Counted from the first letter of the stretch, positions 33,173-42,806 are shown. The stretch is DNA of 64,000 nucleotides from UBA1952 sp965246785 (GCA_965246785.1 CBDFFM010000020.1:62001-126000), one strand, 5' to 3'. The notes: generated by a model not told the origin, from the sequence alone. A program made the numbers and translations.

Positions 33173-36100
33173 TTAGCGCAGCGTCAGCTTCTGGACGGTC
33201 TTCTCACCGTCGGCGCGGATTTCCACGAAGTAGATGCCCTTAGCCTTTCCGCTCAGGTCAAGCTCCGTAGTGAAGCGTTGGTTTGGCTTGTCAAAGCTGC
33301 GAGTCAGCACTTGCTGGCCGGTAATGGTCGTAACCACTACGTCCACATGGCTGATGGCCTTTGGCGCGTCAAATACAAGTGTTGCCTTCGCATCCGTCGG
33401 GTTCGGGAAGATGGCAAGGTTCTGCACCAGGCCATGCGTACCCACGCTCAGCGGCGTGCGGGTCAAGGTAATCACGTAGTCTTCTACTTCACCAGAGGTA
33501 AAGAGGCCTGCGCCATTATTACCATTGTTAGCACCCTGGCTTACGTTCAGGTCATTGTTCAGCACCACCCTCATGCCGGTAGGCACGTTAGGGATGAGGT
33601 TGCTCGGCATCTTGAAGAACGTATCAAGGTAGAAGTTGTTCGCAGTTGTGTAGCCACGGTAAATCAGCTCTGACGGGAAAGGATAGCCAGGAGTGTTAAT
33701 GTCATACTTCAGGTCATTATTGAAGTCAATGAACACGCTTACCACTGCGTTGGCATGGTTAGCCGTCTTCATGGTGTGGAAAACAGCGACGCGGTACGTA
33801 GAGTCCGCTGCCAGCACAATGCCGCCAACCTTGGTGTAGTCTGTACGGCGGCGGGTAGCAGCCGGGTTCATCAGGTGCGGGCCGGATACCACCACCGGCT
33901 GCGGGTTCACCCATGGGCCTATCTGGAAGGAACCGATGTCTGAGGAATCATTCGTGCCCGGGGCCATCGCCGCAGCTACCGGATAGCACTGTACAGCGGA
34001 AGGATTAGTCACTCGCAGGTTATTGCTGTAGCTCGTATCACCGCTGTTAGTGCATATCACAGCCAGGCGGAACCTTGTGCCGTAAGTAGAGCCGGTAGAG
34101 GTAATCGGTACATTGAGCAGCGTATCCTTATTGACAGAGCCGGCAATGTTGTTATAAGAAGCACCACCGTTGGTGCTCTGCTGCCACACGCGGACGATGC
34201 CGGTGCGCTGCTTCTCGTAAGAAGTATCCCACAGATCCACTGTATAGCCCGGGCATACGGATGTATCGGAGATATAGGCCGTGCCGGGATTAACGGGGCC
34301 GTTGCAGGGCTGATACTCTATATAAACAAGGTAGTCTTCTACCTCAGGCTGATAGCTATATGCACCGCATGGATTGATGCCGCCTGTTGGGCCGGGATAA
34401 ACAATGATGGCACGCAGGCCGGTAAGGCCTACCGGGTTGTTAGATGCAATCTTCACATCCTGGAACGATGCCGGAGGAAGTGCGGAGCCTGAGCTGGTAG
34501 TCTTGTTCATGATACGCTCGCCGGGCAGGTCAAAGATGCCGTTCCGGTTGCTGTCTAAGAACGCTGCCACCGTGCCGCCATAATAATAGCCCGGGTAGGT
34601 AGAGCCATATATCGGCGTTACGCTGAAGCGGTAGGTGGAGTCACGTATAAGGGTTGGCGCCGGTACCGTCTTGGCGTACGATGTGTAGAAAACACCTGAC
34701 AGCACGCTGGTCGTATTGCTCATCAGCGTTACACCGGCAGGGCGCGTTGCTACGCTCACATTGCCTATGGCGCTGTAGTTGTACGGATACTGAACGGTAG
34801 TAGGCACATCGCAGTAGCAGTAGTAGAAAGCATCCAGCGATACGTCAAACACAGCCGATGTATCATCCACCGCCGGCGGCGCTGTGCTGTTGGTGCAGGT
34901 AACAATCACGCGGAAGGAAGTAGGCACGCTGATATTAGCCGTAGGCTTGGCAATAGTGCCGCCCGGCAGGTTTGCCCAGCCAAGGGTAGAGCCGGTGGGC
35001 TTATACTGCCATTGGTAAGCAAGGCCCGCAGACTGTGAAGTGCCGGTAAGCGATAGCGTGAAGTTCTTGCCGGGGCATGCCTTCACCGAGTCAATCTTGC
35101 CCGCTACTGGTTTGCCGCTGCATGGAGGCAGCACGCGCACGCCGTCCAAGCCCATGTCTGTGTAGTAATTGTACAGATAGCCCATCCACGCAGTCCAGCG
35201 GATAACGGTGGTTGCAGAGTTGGAGGCCAGTTGGAGGGTCTTGAAATCCCAGCCGCCGGAGCCGGGGCCAAACTGTGCAAGGCGCCCGAAGCTCAGACCG
35301 CCGTTGAGGGAGGTATCTACATATACGGAGTCGTTTGCGCCGAAGCCGGGGTCAGTGCGCAGATAAAACTGAAGCTCTTTAGTGCCCGCAGTGGCGCTGC
35401 AATTCACATACGCGGAAAGTACACCCGCGCCGGCCAGGCCGGGAGAATATGTGGCGTGGAAGCGCGCACTGTGCTGGCCTACAGCATAGGCCGGCGCATA
35501 AGCACCGTATGTCACATTAGTCCAGTTTGCGGTAGAGCCCTGGTCTTCGCGGCGCCAGCTGGCGTCGCCGGTCTTGGGCTGGTTGGTCCAGTTGATGGAG
35601 GGGAGGTCGCTGTTGGCGCAGCCGCTTGACCAGTTTTCAAAGCTTTCAAAGAACGGCAGGCCCGCATACGTGGGGAAGCCGGTAAGCACGCTGAACACCG
35701 CATTGTTGGAACTATCGCTCTGATTGGTATTGAGGCAAGTTACTACCAGATGGTAGCGGACGTTTTGCGTGATGGGGCCGGTTACATAGCTCGTACCATT
35801 GCCATTGGCAGGCACCGGCATCCAGGTAGTGCCGCCGTTGATGCTGTACATCCACTGGAAGGCCAGGGCGGAGTTAAGGGAATAGCCGGCGGCATTGATG
35901 GTATAGCTTGTGCCGGGGCAGATGCCTGTGGTGGAAGCCGGTGAAATGGTACCAGGGTTAGGCGCGCCGGAGCAGGGTGTTAGCTGGAAGATGTTCACCA
36001 GATAGTCCTGCACCTCGCCATAATAATACCCTGTGCCGCACGCGTCAAAAGTGGAACCATATTGTACCATTGCGCGCATACGGTGATTGCCCAATGCTGC

Positions 36101-36586
36101 AGTAGGAGCTATGGTAAAGGAGAAGTTTTGCACCGTAGAACCCCCATATGGGCCGAGGCCTGATGTCGTCGATGCTCCAACCACCTTTTCGCCGGTAGGC
36201 GAACCAGCTGAATGGATTGTGTTGTTAAATAGCCCGTCATTATTAAAGTCAATCCAAATGGCGAAGTATTCACCACCCCCAAAAGTGGCTGTTGTATAGC
36301 CACTGTAGGTTTGGGTCTGCGCCATATTCTGGATGCCGATTGTGGGATACCGATAGGTGATGCCAGTGCTGGTATTATTGCAGCTTGTATTCAAGTCACT
36401 TAAGCTGCAGCCTGCACCAGTTATAACAAGGCTGTTAATGTCATCCTGATATTGGCAGCCATATACGAAGGATGGATTACAGTACGTCTGCGCATTCGCG
36501 GCAAAGCCGCCCATGCAGAGCAGGGCCAGCAGCAGCCATTGCAGGCGGCGCGGGCGTGGTTGGTGTTGGGTAGGGAGTGTTTCCAT
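33173..36586 (-). CDS. Large secreted protein with GEVEDY repeats and T9SS sorting domain
   Basis: 1137 residues from the ATG at 36586. A basic N-terminus and WLLLALLCMGGFAANAQ form a signal peptide. Three GEVEDY-type modules follow (YYGEVQDYLVNIFQ, PEVEDYLVYIEYQ, SGEVEDYVITLTR), each after a jelly-roll-like segment with FNND/DSNRNG motifs. Ig-like segments (GICPGTSYTINAAGYS; VKACPGKNFTLSLTG) lie between them. The end, NLAIFPNPTDAKATLVFD to VEIRADGEKTVQKLTLR, is a type A T9SS sorting domain, so the protein should cross the outer membrane and be surface-bound or released. The start excludes an upstream open stretch lacking a signal peptide. Confidence 0.9.
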   Translation of the reverse strand: METLPTQHQPRPRRLQWLLLALLCMGGFAANAQTYCNPSFVYGCQYQDDINSLVITGAGCSLSDLNTSCNNTSTGITYRYPTIGIQNMAQTQTYSGYTTATFGGGEYFAIWIDFNNDGLFNNTIHSAGSPTGEKVVGASTTSGLGPYGGSTVQNFSFTIAPTAALGNHRMRAMVQYGSTFDACGTGYYYGEVQDYLVNIFQLTPCSGAPNPGTISPASTTGICPGTSYTINAAGYSLNSALAFQWMYSINGGTTWMPVPANGNGTSYVTGPITQNVRYHLVVTCLNTNQSDSSNNAVFSVLTGFPTYAGLPFFESFENWSSGCANSDLPSINWTNQPKTGDASWRREDQGSTANWTNVTYGAYAPAYAVGQHSARFHATYSPGLAGAGVLSAYVNCSATAGTKELQFYLRTDPGFGANDSVYVDTSLNGGLSFGRLAQFGPGSGGWDFKTLQLASNSATTVIRWTAWMGYLYNYYTDMGLDGVRVLPPCSGKPVAGKIDSVKACPGKNFTLSLTGTSQSAGLAYQWQYKPTGSTLGWANLPGGTIAKPTANISVPTSFRVIVTCTNSTAPPAVDDTSAVFDVSLDAFYYCYCDVPTTVQYPYNYSAIGNVSVATRPAGVTLMSNTTSVLSGVFYTSYAKTVPAPTLIRDSTYRFSVTPIYGSTYPGYYYGGTVAAFLDSNRNGIFDLPGERIMNKTTSSGSALPPASFQDVKIASNNPVGLTGLRAIIVYPGPTGGINPCGAYSYQPEVEDYLVYIEYQPCNGPVNPGTAYISDTSVCPGYTVDLWDTSYEKQRTGIVRVWQQSTNGGASYNNIAGSVNKDTLLNVPITSTGSTYGTRFRLAVICTNSGDTSYSNNLRVTNPSAVQCYPVAAAMAPGTNDSSDIGSFQIGPWVNPQPVVVSGPHLMNPAATRRRTDYTKVGGIVLAADSTYRVAVFHTMKTANHANAVVSVFIDFNNDLKYDINTPGYPFPSELIYRGYTTANNFYLDTFFKMPSNLIPNVPTGMRVVLNNDLNVSQGANNGNNGAGLFTSGEVEDYVITLTRTPLSVGTHGLVQNLAIFPNPTDAKATLVFDAPKAISHVDVVVTTITGQQVLTRSFDKPNQRFTTELDLSGKAKGIYFVEIRADGEKTVQKLTLR

Positions 36587-36838
36587 ACGATTGGAGAGAT
36601 TGGTTGACGGATGAATTAGCGGGGATGAAATTAGGGTAAGGGATTGCAAAAAGCGCAAGGCGTTAAAATTATGGTTTAAGGATGACGTTTGGCAAGCCCA
36701 TCCGCCGCTAAAGACGGCCAATACCATACCGCCGTTGGCCCGCCGCGTCTGCCCACTGTAAAAAGCCGCCATTTCCTGCGTCGCTATCTTATTTATACCG
36801 GTGTCCGGAAGCTGGTGTTGATGTGCCCCTCGCCCGAT

Positions 36839-36989
36839 ATTGTCATCCTGAACAAAGTTTTGCGCAGCAATACGCAGTGAAGGATCCCTAAGCCGAGGGC
36901 AGGTATTGTCTGGCATAGCAGCATTTATGTCAGAGCATACAGTTCCTTCCCTGCGCAACGCTTCGCGAAGCTCCGTTCAGGATGACAAT
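36839..36989. repeat. REP-like inverted repeat (GTCATCCTGAAC family)
   Basis: ATTGTCATCCTGAAC (36839-36853) is perfectly complementary to GTTCAGGATGACAAT (36975-36989). Inner shorter complements (TGCGCAG/CTGCGCA, GAAGGA/TCCTTC) fill the 121 bp between. Part of the 756-bp gap 36587-37342; the part before it (36587-36838) shows no feature. Confidence 0.8.
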
Positions 36990-37010
36990 GGCTTAGATGG
37001 CCTTCTTTCC

Positions 37011-37240
37011 GCCGTTGTTGGTCTTATGACCAACAACCTACGGGCAGAGCGTTTCGCCGTTGTCGGTATTATCACGTCATAAAACCGGCAGCGGCGGTAC
37101 ACTTCCTTCCTACCTCCTTCATATCTCCTTATGGTTTCCTCCCCATCTGGAGTATGACATACTCCCACTTTCACCCTTTACGGGCAGAGTGTTTCCGCCG
37201 TTGTTGGTCTTATGACCAACAACCTACGGGCAGAGCGTTT
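37011..37240. repeat. Cluster of GTTGTTGGTC hairpins upstream of mlaE-like gene
   Basis: A 44-bp segment (37011-37054) is repeated exactly at 37197-37240. Each contains a perfect hairpin with arms GTTGTTGGTC and GACCAACAAC around TTAT, followed by CCTACGGGCAGAGCGTTT. A degenerate copy starts at 37045, and ACGGGCAGAGTGTTT recurs at 37180. Between them is a separate perfect palindrome GGAGTATGACATACTCC (37149-37165). Confidence 0.9.
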
Positions 37241-37320
37241 GAATCAAAGCATCCGGGTTCGGTTTTGGTGATAACGGCGAGACCTTCGCATCTTCTCAAC
37301 CCCTTCCATGCCCCTGGCCC

Positions 37321-37328
37321 TACTTTTG
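37321..37328 (+). promoter_or_regulatory. -7 promoter box of the MlaE-type permease
   Basis: TACTTTTG matches TAnnTTTG exactly, 14 nt before the ATG at 37343. Confidence 0.5.
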
Positions 37329-37342
37329 AAAAACCAATAGCA

Positions 37343-38086
37343 ATGTTTACAAAACCGCTGGAGCACCTGGGCAAATTTTCCCTGATGCTCAAAGAGAGCA
37401 TCACCCGCCCCGAAAACTGGCGCGTCTATTGGGATGAGTTCATGGCCCAGTGCAATGACATCGGCATCCGCTCCCTGCCCATCGTGTGCATCGTGTCCCT
37501 CTTCCTCGGCATGGTGCTTACGGTGCAGACGGCTTACCAGCTTATCTCCCCCATCATCCCGCGGCCCGTCATTGCCGGCATCATCCGGGATTCTATGATA
37601 CTGGAGCTGTCGCCCACCGTCATCTGCATCATCCTGGCGGGCGTGGTAGGCTCCAAGATTGCCTCCGAGCTGGGCAATATGCGCGTAAGCGAGCAGATAG
37701 ACGCCCTTGAGATAATGGGCATCAACTCCAAGGCCTACCTCATCCTTCCCAAAATCCTCGCCGCCCTTATTATGATACCCTGCCTCATCGTCCTGTCCAT
37801 ATCCATAGGCATCTGGGGCGGGTATCTGGCCGGCATGTTCTCCTCCATTCTGAGTAAGGAGCAGTTCCACCAGGGCCTTATCAACGGCTTCCTGCCCTAC
37901 AATATCTTCTTTGCCATGAGCAAAGCCTTCGCCTTCGCCTTCATCATCGCCACCATCCCCTCCTACTACGGCTACTACGTGGAAGGCGGCGCACTGGAGA
38001 TAGGCCGCGCCTCCACCACCGCCGTGGTAGTGAGCTGCATCATGATCCTTTTTGCGGACTACGGGCTGTCGGTGCTGCTGCTTTGA
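37343..38086 (+). CDS. mlaE: MlaE-type ABC transporter permease
   Basis: 247 residues with five to six membrane segments. The family signature is complete: SLFLGMVLTVQTAYQL, SMILELSPTVICIILAGVVG, SKIASELGNMRVSEQIDALE, IMGINSKAYLILPKILA. It is the permease of the Mla lipid-transport system, which moves phospholipids between the outer and inner membrane. The ATPase (MlaF) and the MCE-domain protein (MlaD) are not next to it; adk follows. The start at 37343 follows a consensus promoter box; upstream in-frame codons translate repeat DNA. Confidence 0.9.
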   Translation: MFTKPLEHLGKFSLMLKESITRPENWRVYWDEFMAQCNDIGIRSLPIVCIVSLFLGMVLTVQTAYQLISPIIPRPVIAGIIRDSMILELSPTVICIILAGVVGSKIASELGNMRVSEQIDALEIMGINSKAYLILPKILAALIMIPCLIVLSISIGIWGGYLAGMFSSILSKEQFHQGLINGFLPYNIFFAMSKAFAFAFIIATIPSYYGYYVEGGALEIGRASTTAVVVSCIMILFADYGLSVLLL

Positions 38087-38171
38087 GGCACGGCAGGCCG
38101 CTACGGAATTGCCGGAGCGAACCGGAGCCGGCCCGATAAAAAGAATTAATCACCGCGCGATTTGCAGCACT

Positions 38172-38179
38172 TATTTTTG
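38172..38179 (+). promoter_or_regulatory. -7 promoter box of adk
   Basis: TATTTTTG matches TAnnTTTG exactly, with 25 nt between the box and the ATG at 38205. Confidence 0.5.
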
Positions 38180-38204
38180 TGCTGTTTTACCGTTTTTCGC
38201 ATTT

Positions 38205-38789
38205 ATGTTCAATTTAGTATTGTTTGGGCCTCCAGGCAGTGGCAAGGGTACGCAGTCGGCCAATATCGTTCACACTTACGGGCTTCGCCACATCTCCACC
38301 GGAGATCTGCTACGCTCTGAGGTGGCTGCGCAGACACCGCTGGGGGTAGAAGCCCGCAAGTATATGGATCAGGGCCTGCTGGTGCCGGATGAGGTAGTAA
38401 TCGGGATGATTTCTTCGATGATTGATGAGTTTCCGGATGCGCGGGGCTTCATTTTTGACGGCTTCCCGCGCACAAAGGCGCAGGCGGAGGCGCTGGATGC
38501 GCTGCTGCAGTTCAAGAATACCCAAATCCACCTCGTACTCTCGCTGGAGGTGCCGGCGGATGAGCTAAAGCGCCGGATGATGGGCCGCGGGGCCACCTCG
38601 GGCCGCTCCGATGATAATGCGGAGGTGATAGTGCGCCGCATTGAAGAATACAAGGAGAAGACAACGCCGGTAGCCCAGTATTATGATATGCAGGGCAAGC
38701 TGGAGCGCATCCGCGGCGACCATTCTATTGAGGATACCTTCCGCTCGCTGAGCCGGCAGGTGGATAAGCATCTGTTACCTGTAGCCTGA
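38205..38789 (+). CDS. adk: Adenylate kinase
   Basis: Interconverts ATP + AMP and 2 ADP. 194 residues with P-loop GPPGSGKGTQ (near 7-16), the AMP site STGDLLRSEV, the FDGFPRTKAQAEALD motif and RMMGRGATSGRSDD in the lid position. The lid is short, the non-zinc short type common in Bacteroidota. The start at 38205 is fixed by the family N-terminus MFNLVLFGPP. A hairpin terminator follows. In this genome it is not beside secY or other ribosomal genes. Confidence 0.97.
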   Translation: MFNLVLFGPPGSGKGTQSANIVHTYGLRHISTGDLLRSEVAAQTPLGVEARKYMDQGLLVPDEVVIGMISSMIDEFPDARGFIFDGFPRTKAQAEALDALLQFKNTQIHLVLSLEVPADELKRRMMGRGATSGRSDDNAEVIVRRIEEYKEKTTPVAQYYDMQGKLERIRGDHSIEDTFRSLSRQVDKHLLPVA

Positions 38790-38795
38790 ACATAA

Positions 38796-38866
38796 TAGTC
38801 GTTAGTCAATAGTCGTTAGTCGTTAGTCAATCGGCCGTCGCGGCTCATTAAGACTAACGACTTTTG
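38796..38866 (+). terminator. Terminator of adk built from TAGTCGT repeats
   Basis: TAGTCGTTAGTC occurs at 38796 and 38810, with an overlapping third copy of the AGTCGTTAGTC arm at 38818-38828. That arm pairs with GACTAACGACT (38852-38862), then TTTTG. Three alternative left arms could pair with the one right arm. Confidence 0.7.
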
Positions 38867-38874
38867 CTTTCCTC

Positions 38875-40992
38875 ATGCTCCGCGCCGCCTGCCTGCTGAT
38901 TTTACTGCTATTGCTGTTGCAGCTTCCTGCCCATGCGCAGCCTGCCCCGCTTACCGGCACGCGCCAGCCGCGCATCCTGCTGCTGGTGGATGCATCGTCG
39001 TCCATGCTGCAACCCTGGGGCGGGTCTTCCACGCGTTTTAAGACGGCCGGGGCCATCATCAGCTCGCTCATGGACAGCATCTATGCCGTCAATGCGGGCG
39101 TGGAGTTTGGCCTGCGCGTATATGGCCACCAAAGCCCGGCGCAGAACAACGACTGCACGGATACGAAGCAGGAGGTAATGTTTTCAAAGAATAATTACAC
39201 GCAGATGGGCTTGCGGATGGCCTCGCTGCGGCCCTTCGGCGTATCGCCCATTGCCTATTCCCTGCAGGAAGCAGCGGCGAATGATCTGGTGGATGATGCA
39301 CGCAACGCGTACTCCATCATCCTCATTACCGACGGCGGGGAAAGCTGCGGCGGCGATATCTGCGATGTGGTGAAGCGACTGATTGCGCGTAAAATCTACT
39401 TCCACCCCTACATCATCTCGCTGGTGGATTATGCGCCGCTGAAGCAGCAGTACACTTGCCTCGGCACTTACCTGCAGGCGGCAAAGCCGGACGAAATCCC
39501 GACGGTCATCCGCACCATTGTGGATGATTACCGCCCCCTCCTCTCCGCGCCTATCATGGCCGTAAAGACGGAAATAAAGACAACAATAACGCCGCCGGTT
39601 GTAATTACGCTGCCTGTGTGGACGCCGGAGCACACCACCCTGCCGTACTTAAGCATTAAAATCCCTCAGCCTGCAAGAGCGGAGACAACGGCGGTGCGCC
39701 TTGCGCAACCAAAGGTGATGAGCCTGCCCCCGCTAAGCCCTATAAGTAAGCCGCAGCCCGAGCCGGTAACGATTGCGTCGCTGAGCAATGCACAGCAGCG
39801 CCCCTTCCAGATAAAGACCTATCGCCCGCTGCTTTATTCAATGGCCCTGCCGCGCATTGCGTCAGTGAGTAAACCACCACCCGAGCCTGTGGTGGAAGCG
39901 CCCAAGCCTCCGAAACCGGAAATCATTGCGCCGCTCACATCTGCACCGCGTAGACGCCTTCCGGTAAACGCGCACGTACCGACCACGCTGCCGGGCCTGT
40001 CGGTGCTGATAGATGCGCGGGTTGCGCCGCCGCCGCGTGAGGCTCCGGTCGTTGTAGCGCCGCCGGTGAAGCGGGATACCATCATTGCCGTGAAGCCCGC
40101 GCCGCCCAGGCGCGATACGGCTACGAAGACGACGGTAGTCATCCGCAAGATTGACCCGCCGGCAAAGCCGGTGGTGAAGCCCGCAACTACAAAGCCGGTG
40201 ATAACGTCCACCAAGCCGAAGGAGACGGAATTCACGAAGCAGACTGAGGACTCCAAGGAAACAACGCTCTCCATTCTATTCACAGACGGGCGGGGTAAGT
40301 TTTATGCTTCCTCGCCGCAGCTTCAGTTGCTGGATGCCGTTACCGGCAAGCTCGTGAAGCAATTTTACCGCACGGTTGACCCTTCGGGAAATCCGGACCC
40401 GCAGGTGGTGCCGGCGGGCAATTACAACCTGCTCATAGCAGGCCGTGCCAATATGCTGATGCGCCGCGTGCCGGTGGAGGTGAACAAGAACAACAAGGTG
40501 ATTGTGCGGGTGAGCAACGGCTCCCTCGTCTTCCGCTACGACGATGCGCCCGACAGGCCGGTGAGCGAGTTTGAGGCGCTGGTGAACATCCGCTTTGAGC
40601 CGGGACCGACCGTCAGACAGCGCTGTACGGCGGAGCTGGAGTTCGCGCCCGGCAATTACTACATAGAGGTGAACACGATGCCCATCTCCCGCTTCAATGC
40701 CGACATTGACTTTGGCGCGGCGACGGTTATCTACCTGCCGCAGCCGGGCTTTGTGCAGTTCACCAACAGCACGCCCAAGGGCATAGTGACGCTCTTTGCG
40801 CCGCTGGGCAATAAGTTCGTTCCCTTCCATACGATGAATGTGACGGGTAATCCGTCGGCGCAGCGGCTGCAGCTCAAGCCCGGCGCTTACGAGGCGCACT
40901 GGGTGAAGAACCCCTCGCTGCCTTATGCGGCGGAGACGGTGGAGCGCTTTAATGTGCAGAGCAATTCGGTGACGGAGGTGGAGCTGCATTGA
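38875..40992 (+). CDS. Secreted VWA-domain protein with proline-rich centre
   Basis: 705 residues. The signal peptide is CLLILLLLLLQLPAHAQ. A VWA domain begins ILLLVDASSSMLQPWGG with MIDAS DASSS at 39-43 and a later ITDGGESCGGDICDVV. From about 225 to 450 the protein is a Pro/Lys-rich, low-complexity stalk with repeated SKPxPEPV units (ISKPQPEPV; VSKPPPEPV). The C-terminal 250 residues are beta-rich (LSILFTDGRGKFYASSPQLQ; GNYNLLIAGRANM). There is no T9SS domain or anchor, so it is probably periplasmic or loosely exported. Function unknown. Confidence 0.8.
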   Translation: MLRAACLLILLLLLLQLPAHAQPAPLTGTRQPRILLLVDASSSMLQPWGGSSTRFKTAGAIISSLMDSIYAVNAGVEFGLRVYGHQSPAQNNDCTDTKQEVMFSKNNYTQMGLRMASLRPFGVSPIAYSLQEAAANDLVDDARNAYSIILITDGGESCGGDICDVVKRLIARKIYFHPYIISLVDYAPLKQQYTCLGTYLQAAKPDEIPTVIRTIVDDYRPLLSAPIMAVKTEIKTTITPPVVITLPVWTPEHTTLPYLSIKIPQPARAETTAVRLAQPKVMSLPPLSPISKPQPEPVTIASLSNAQQRPFQIKTYRPLLYSMALPRIASVSKPPPEPVVEAPKPPKPEIIAPLTSAPRRRLPVNAHVPTTLPGLSVLIDARVAPPPREAPVVVAPPVKRDTIIAVKPAPPRRDTATKTTVVIRKIDPPAKPVVKPATTKPVITSTKPKETEFTKQTEDSKETTLSILFTDGRGKFYASSPQLQLLDAVTGKLVKQFYRTVDPSGNPDPQVVPAGNYNLLIAGRANMLMRRVPVEVNKNNKVIVRVSNGSLVFRYDDAPDRPVSEFEALVNIRFEPGPTVRQRCTAELEFAPGNYYIEVNTMPISRFNADIDFGAATVIYLPQPGFVQFTNSTPKGIVTLFAPLGNKFVPFHTMNVTGNPSAQRLQLKPGAYEAHWVKNPSLPYAAETVERFNVQSNSVTEVELH

Positions 40993-41002
40993 GGCGCATA
41001 AA

Positions 41003-41024
41003 AAGCCGCCTTTGGAGGCGGCTT
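41003..41024. terminator. Hairpin after the VWA gene
   Basis: AAGCCGCC, TTTGGA, GGCGGCTT is a perfect 8-bp stem, 11 bp beyond the stop. The T run is better on the minus strand (TTTTTATG), so its direction is uncertain. Confidence 0.6.
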
Positions 41025-41154
41025 AATGGCGTTGAAGCACGATTAGAAAATTTCCCGGAGCATCTAGGCATCCGCTATACACAACAAACAACAAAGCTTC
41101 TTTTTTAATGAACTTGTTAGTGCCTGTGATATGTAGTTTTGACGTCATAATCCT

Positions 41155-42765
41155 ATGGTCATGCGAAAGCCTATACAGTACCTTGTCATCCTGTGCTTTT
41201 ACAGTGTGAATGTTTGCGCTCAAACACCAGTATTATTTCAGGATATTAATTCTACTCCTCGTTTTGGAGGTGGAATGGACGCTGTTTGTACTGTTATGGA
41301 GTGGAACAACAAGCTCTATTTCCCTGCTACTGATGGCACTCGCGGCATTGAGCTTTGGAGCTACGATGGCGGCTCGCCTGCAAAGATGGTGTATGACCTT
41401 AGCCCTGGAGCCTATGGCGGTACCCAATTTGGCCCCCGAAGCATGGCCCCTTTTAATGGAAAATTGTTTTATAGCGGAGGCAATTCGTCCACTACTGGGA
41501 TTGAACTAGCCAGCTATGATGGGGTGAATCCTCCTTCAGTTGTTGCTAATGTTTCACCCGGCAATACTTCTTCAAACCCTTTATGGCTTACTCCTTACGG
41601 AAGCTGCCTTTTCTTTACTGCCGATAGCGTGGTCTTCCCCGTCAGCTCCTACGGGTATGAGCTATACCGGTATGACGGCGCTAATGCACCACGCCGCATC
41701 AAAATAGGAAGCAATGCCCAAGGCTCCGCTCCGCGGGAGCTTAGCGTGTTTACCACCAAGGCAGGCCCGGTGCTTTACTTCGTTGCCGCGCCTGCAATAC
41801 AGGGCAGCGGCGCATGGAGCACCACTTACCTCTATCAGTGCGATGCGGCGGGCAATTACCGCATTGCCAAAGGCACCGCCGGCATCAGCCGCCCATACGG
41901 CCTCTTCGTTACCCAAAGCCAGGGCATGTGCTTTGCCGCCTACACGCCGGCCAATGGCTTTGAGCTGTACAGCTACGACGGTGATACCGTTACGCGCCTG
42001 ACCGACCTTGCCCCCGGCCCCGGTAATGGGCTGATGGCCGACAGCCTCTATGGCCTCCCTTGGCTCCAGGGGCCGGTTATTTATCATAATACCTTTTACT
42101 TCCCCGGCTCAGTGAATGGAGCTAACTACCAGCTCTACAGCTACAATCCTGTTGCCAAGAGCACGGCTCTGGCCGCCGTGATTGACAGCACCGGCAGCGC
42201 CTTTCCCAACCAGCTCTACGTCTATAACGACCGCCTCTACTTTGCAGCCTACAGCCGGCCCTATGGCCGGGAGCTGTGGAGCTGGAACGATACAGCCGCC
42301 AGCCAGGTGGCAGATATTTGGCCGGGGCGTAAAGGCGGATTGAGTGTCGGCGATACTTTAAGAACGCCCGGCGCCCGCTGCGCCAACTTCGCCCAGTACC
42401 TGGGCCAGCTTTATTTTGCGGCCAACGACAGTGTGCACGGCTCAGAGCCCTGGCGGCTGGGCATAAAGACCGGCGGCCCGTCCGGCGTTGCCCGCGCCGG
42501 CTGGAGCGGCGGCATGCGCCTCTATCCGAATCCTGCCGCCGGCAGCGCCACCTTAGAGCTGAGCCTGCAGGAAGCACAGCGGCTTTCCTTTACACTCACC
42601 GATGCCGCCGGGCGCGAGGCGCTCGCCATCCCCACGCGCGCATGGCCCGCCGGCAAGACGACTTACCCTATTTCGCTGCACAGCCTGCCGCCCTCTATTT
42701 ACTATTACCGGCTGACGGACGAAACGGGAAGCTGCCTTGCCGCCGGCGCGCTCACAAAGTATTGA
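41155..42765 (+). CDS. Secreted beta-propeller-like protein with T9SS sorting domain
   Basis: 536 residues. The signal peptide is QYLVILCFYSVNVCAQ. Six to seven repeats follow, each with a strand pair such as NNKLYFPATDGTRGIELWSY, NGKLFYSGG, YGYELYRYDG, NGFELYSYDG, DRLYFAAYSRPYGRELWSWN and GQLYFAANDSVHGSEPWR. This ELW/DG pattern is typical of hyalin-like or kelch-like propellers in Bacteroidota. The C-terminal GGMRLYPNPAAGSATLEL to the end is a T9SS type A domain. The protein should be delivered to the cell surface. Confidence 0.85.
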   Translation: MVMRKPIQYLVILCFYSVNVCAQTPVLFQDINSTPRFGGGMDAVCTVMEWNNKLYFPATDGTRGIELWSYDGGSPAKMVYDLSPGAYGGTQFGPRSMAPFNGKLFYSGGNSSTTGIELASYDGVNPPSVVANVSPGNTSSNPLWLTPYGSCLFFTADSVVFPVSSYGYELYRYDGANAPRRIKIGSNAQGSAPRELSVFTTKAGPVLYFVAAPAIQGSGAWSTTYLYQCDAAGNYRIAKGTAGISRPYGLFVTQSQGMCFAAYTPANGFELYSYDGDTVTRLTDLAPGPGNGLMADSLYGLPWLQGPVIYHNTFYFPGSVNGANYQLYSYNPVAKSTALAAVIDSTGSAFPNQLYVYNDRLYFAAYSRPYGRELWSWNDTAASQVADIWPGRKGGLSVGDTLRTPGARCANFAQYLGQLYFAANDSVHGSEPWRLGIKTGGPSGVARAGWSGGMRLYPNPAAGSATLELSLQEAQRLSFTLTDAAGREALAIPTRAWPAGKTTYPISLHSLPPSIYYYRLTDETGSCLAAGALTKY

Positions 42766-42793
42766 CGGTTCAAAGCCGACACTTATCGCAGTC

Positions 42794-42801
42794 TATCTTT
42801 G
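42794..42801 (+). promoter_or_regulatory. -7 promoter box of the hydrolase gene
   Basis: TATCTTTG matches TAnnTTTG exactly and ends 5 nt before the ATG at 42807. Confidence 0.5.
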
Positions 42802-42806
42802 GCCCA

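Noticed and set aside
36587..36958. Upstream extension of the large T9SS protein by 124 residues
   Set aside because: It would bury the signal peptide and covers REP-type DNA. MKxx-type start with signal peptide at 36586 is far better.
37154..37342. N-terminal extension of the MlaE-type permease
   Set aside because: It translates the hairpin repeat cluster, and a consensus promoter box lies between it and the ATG at 37343.
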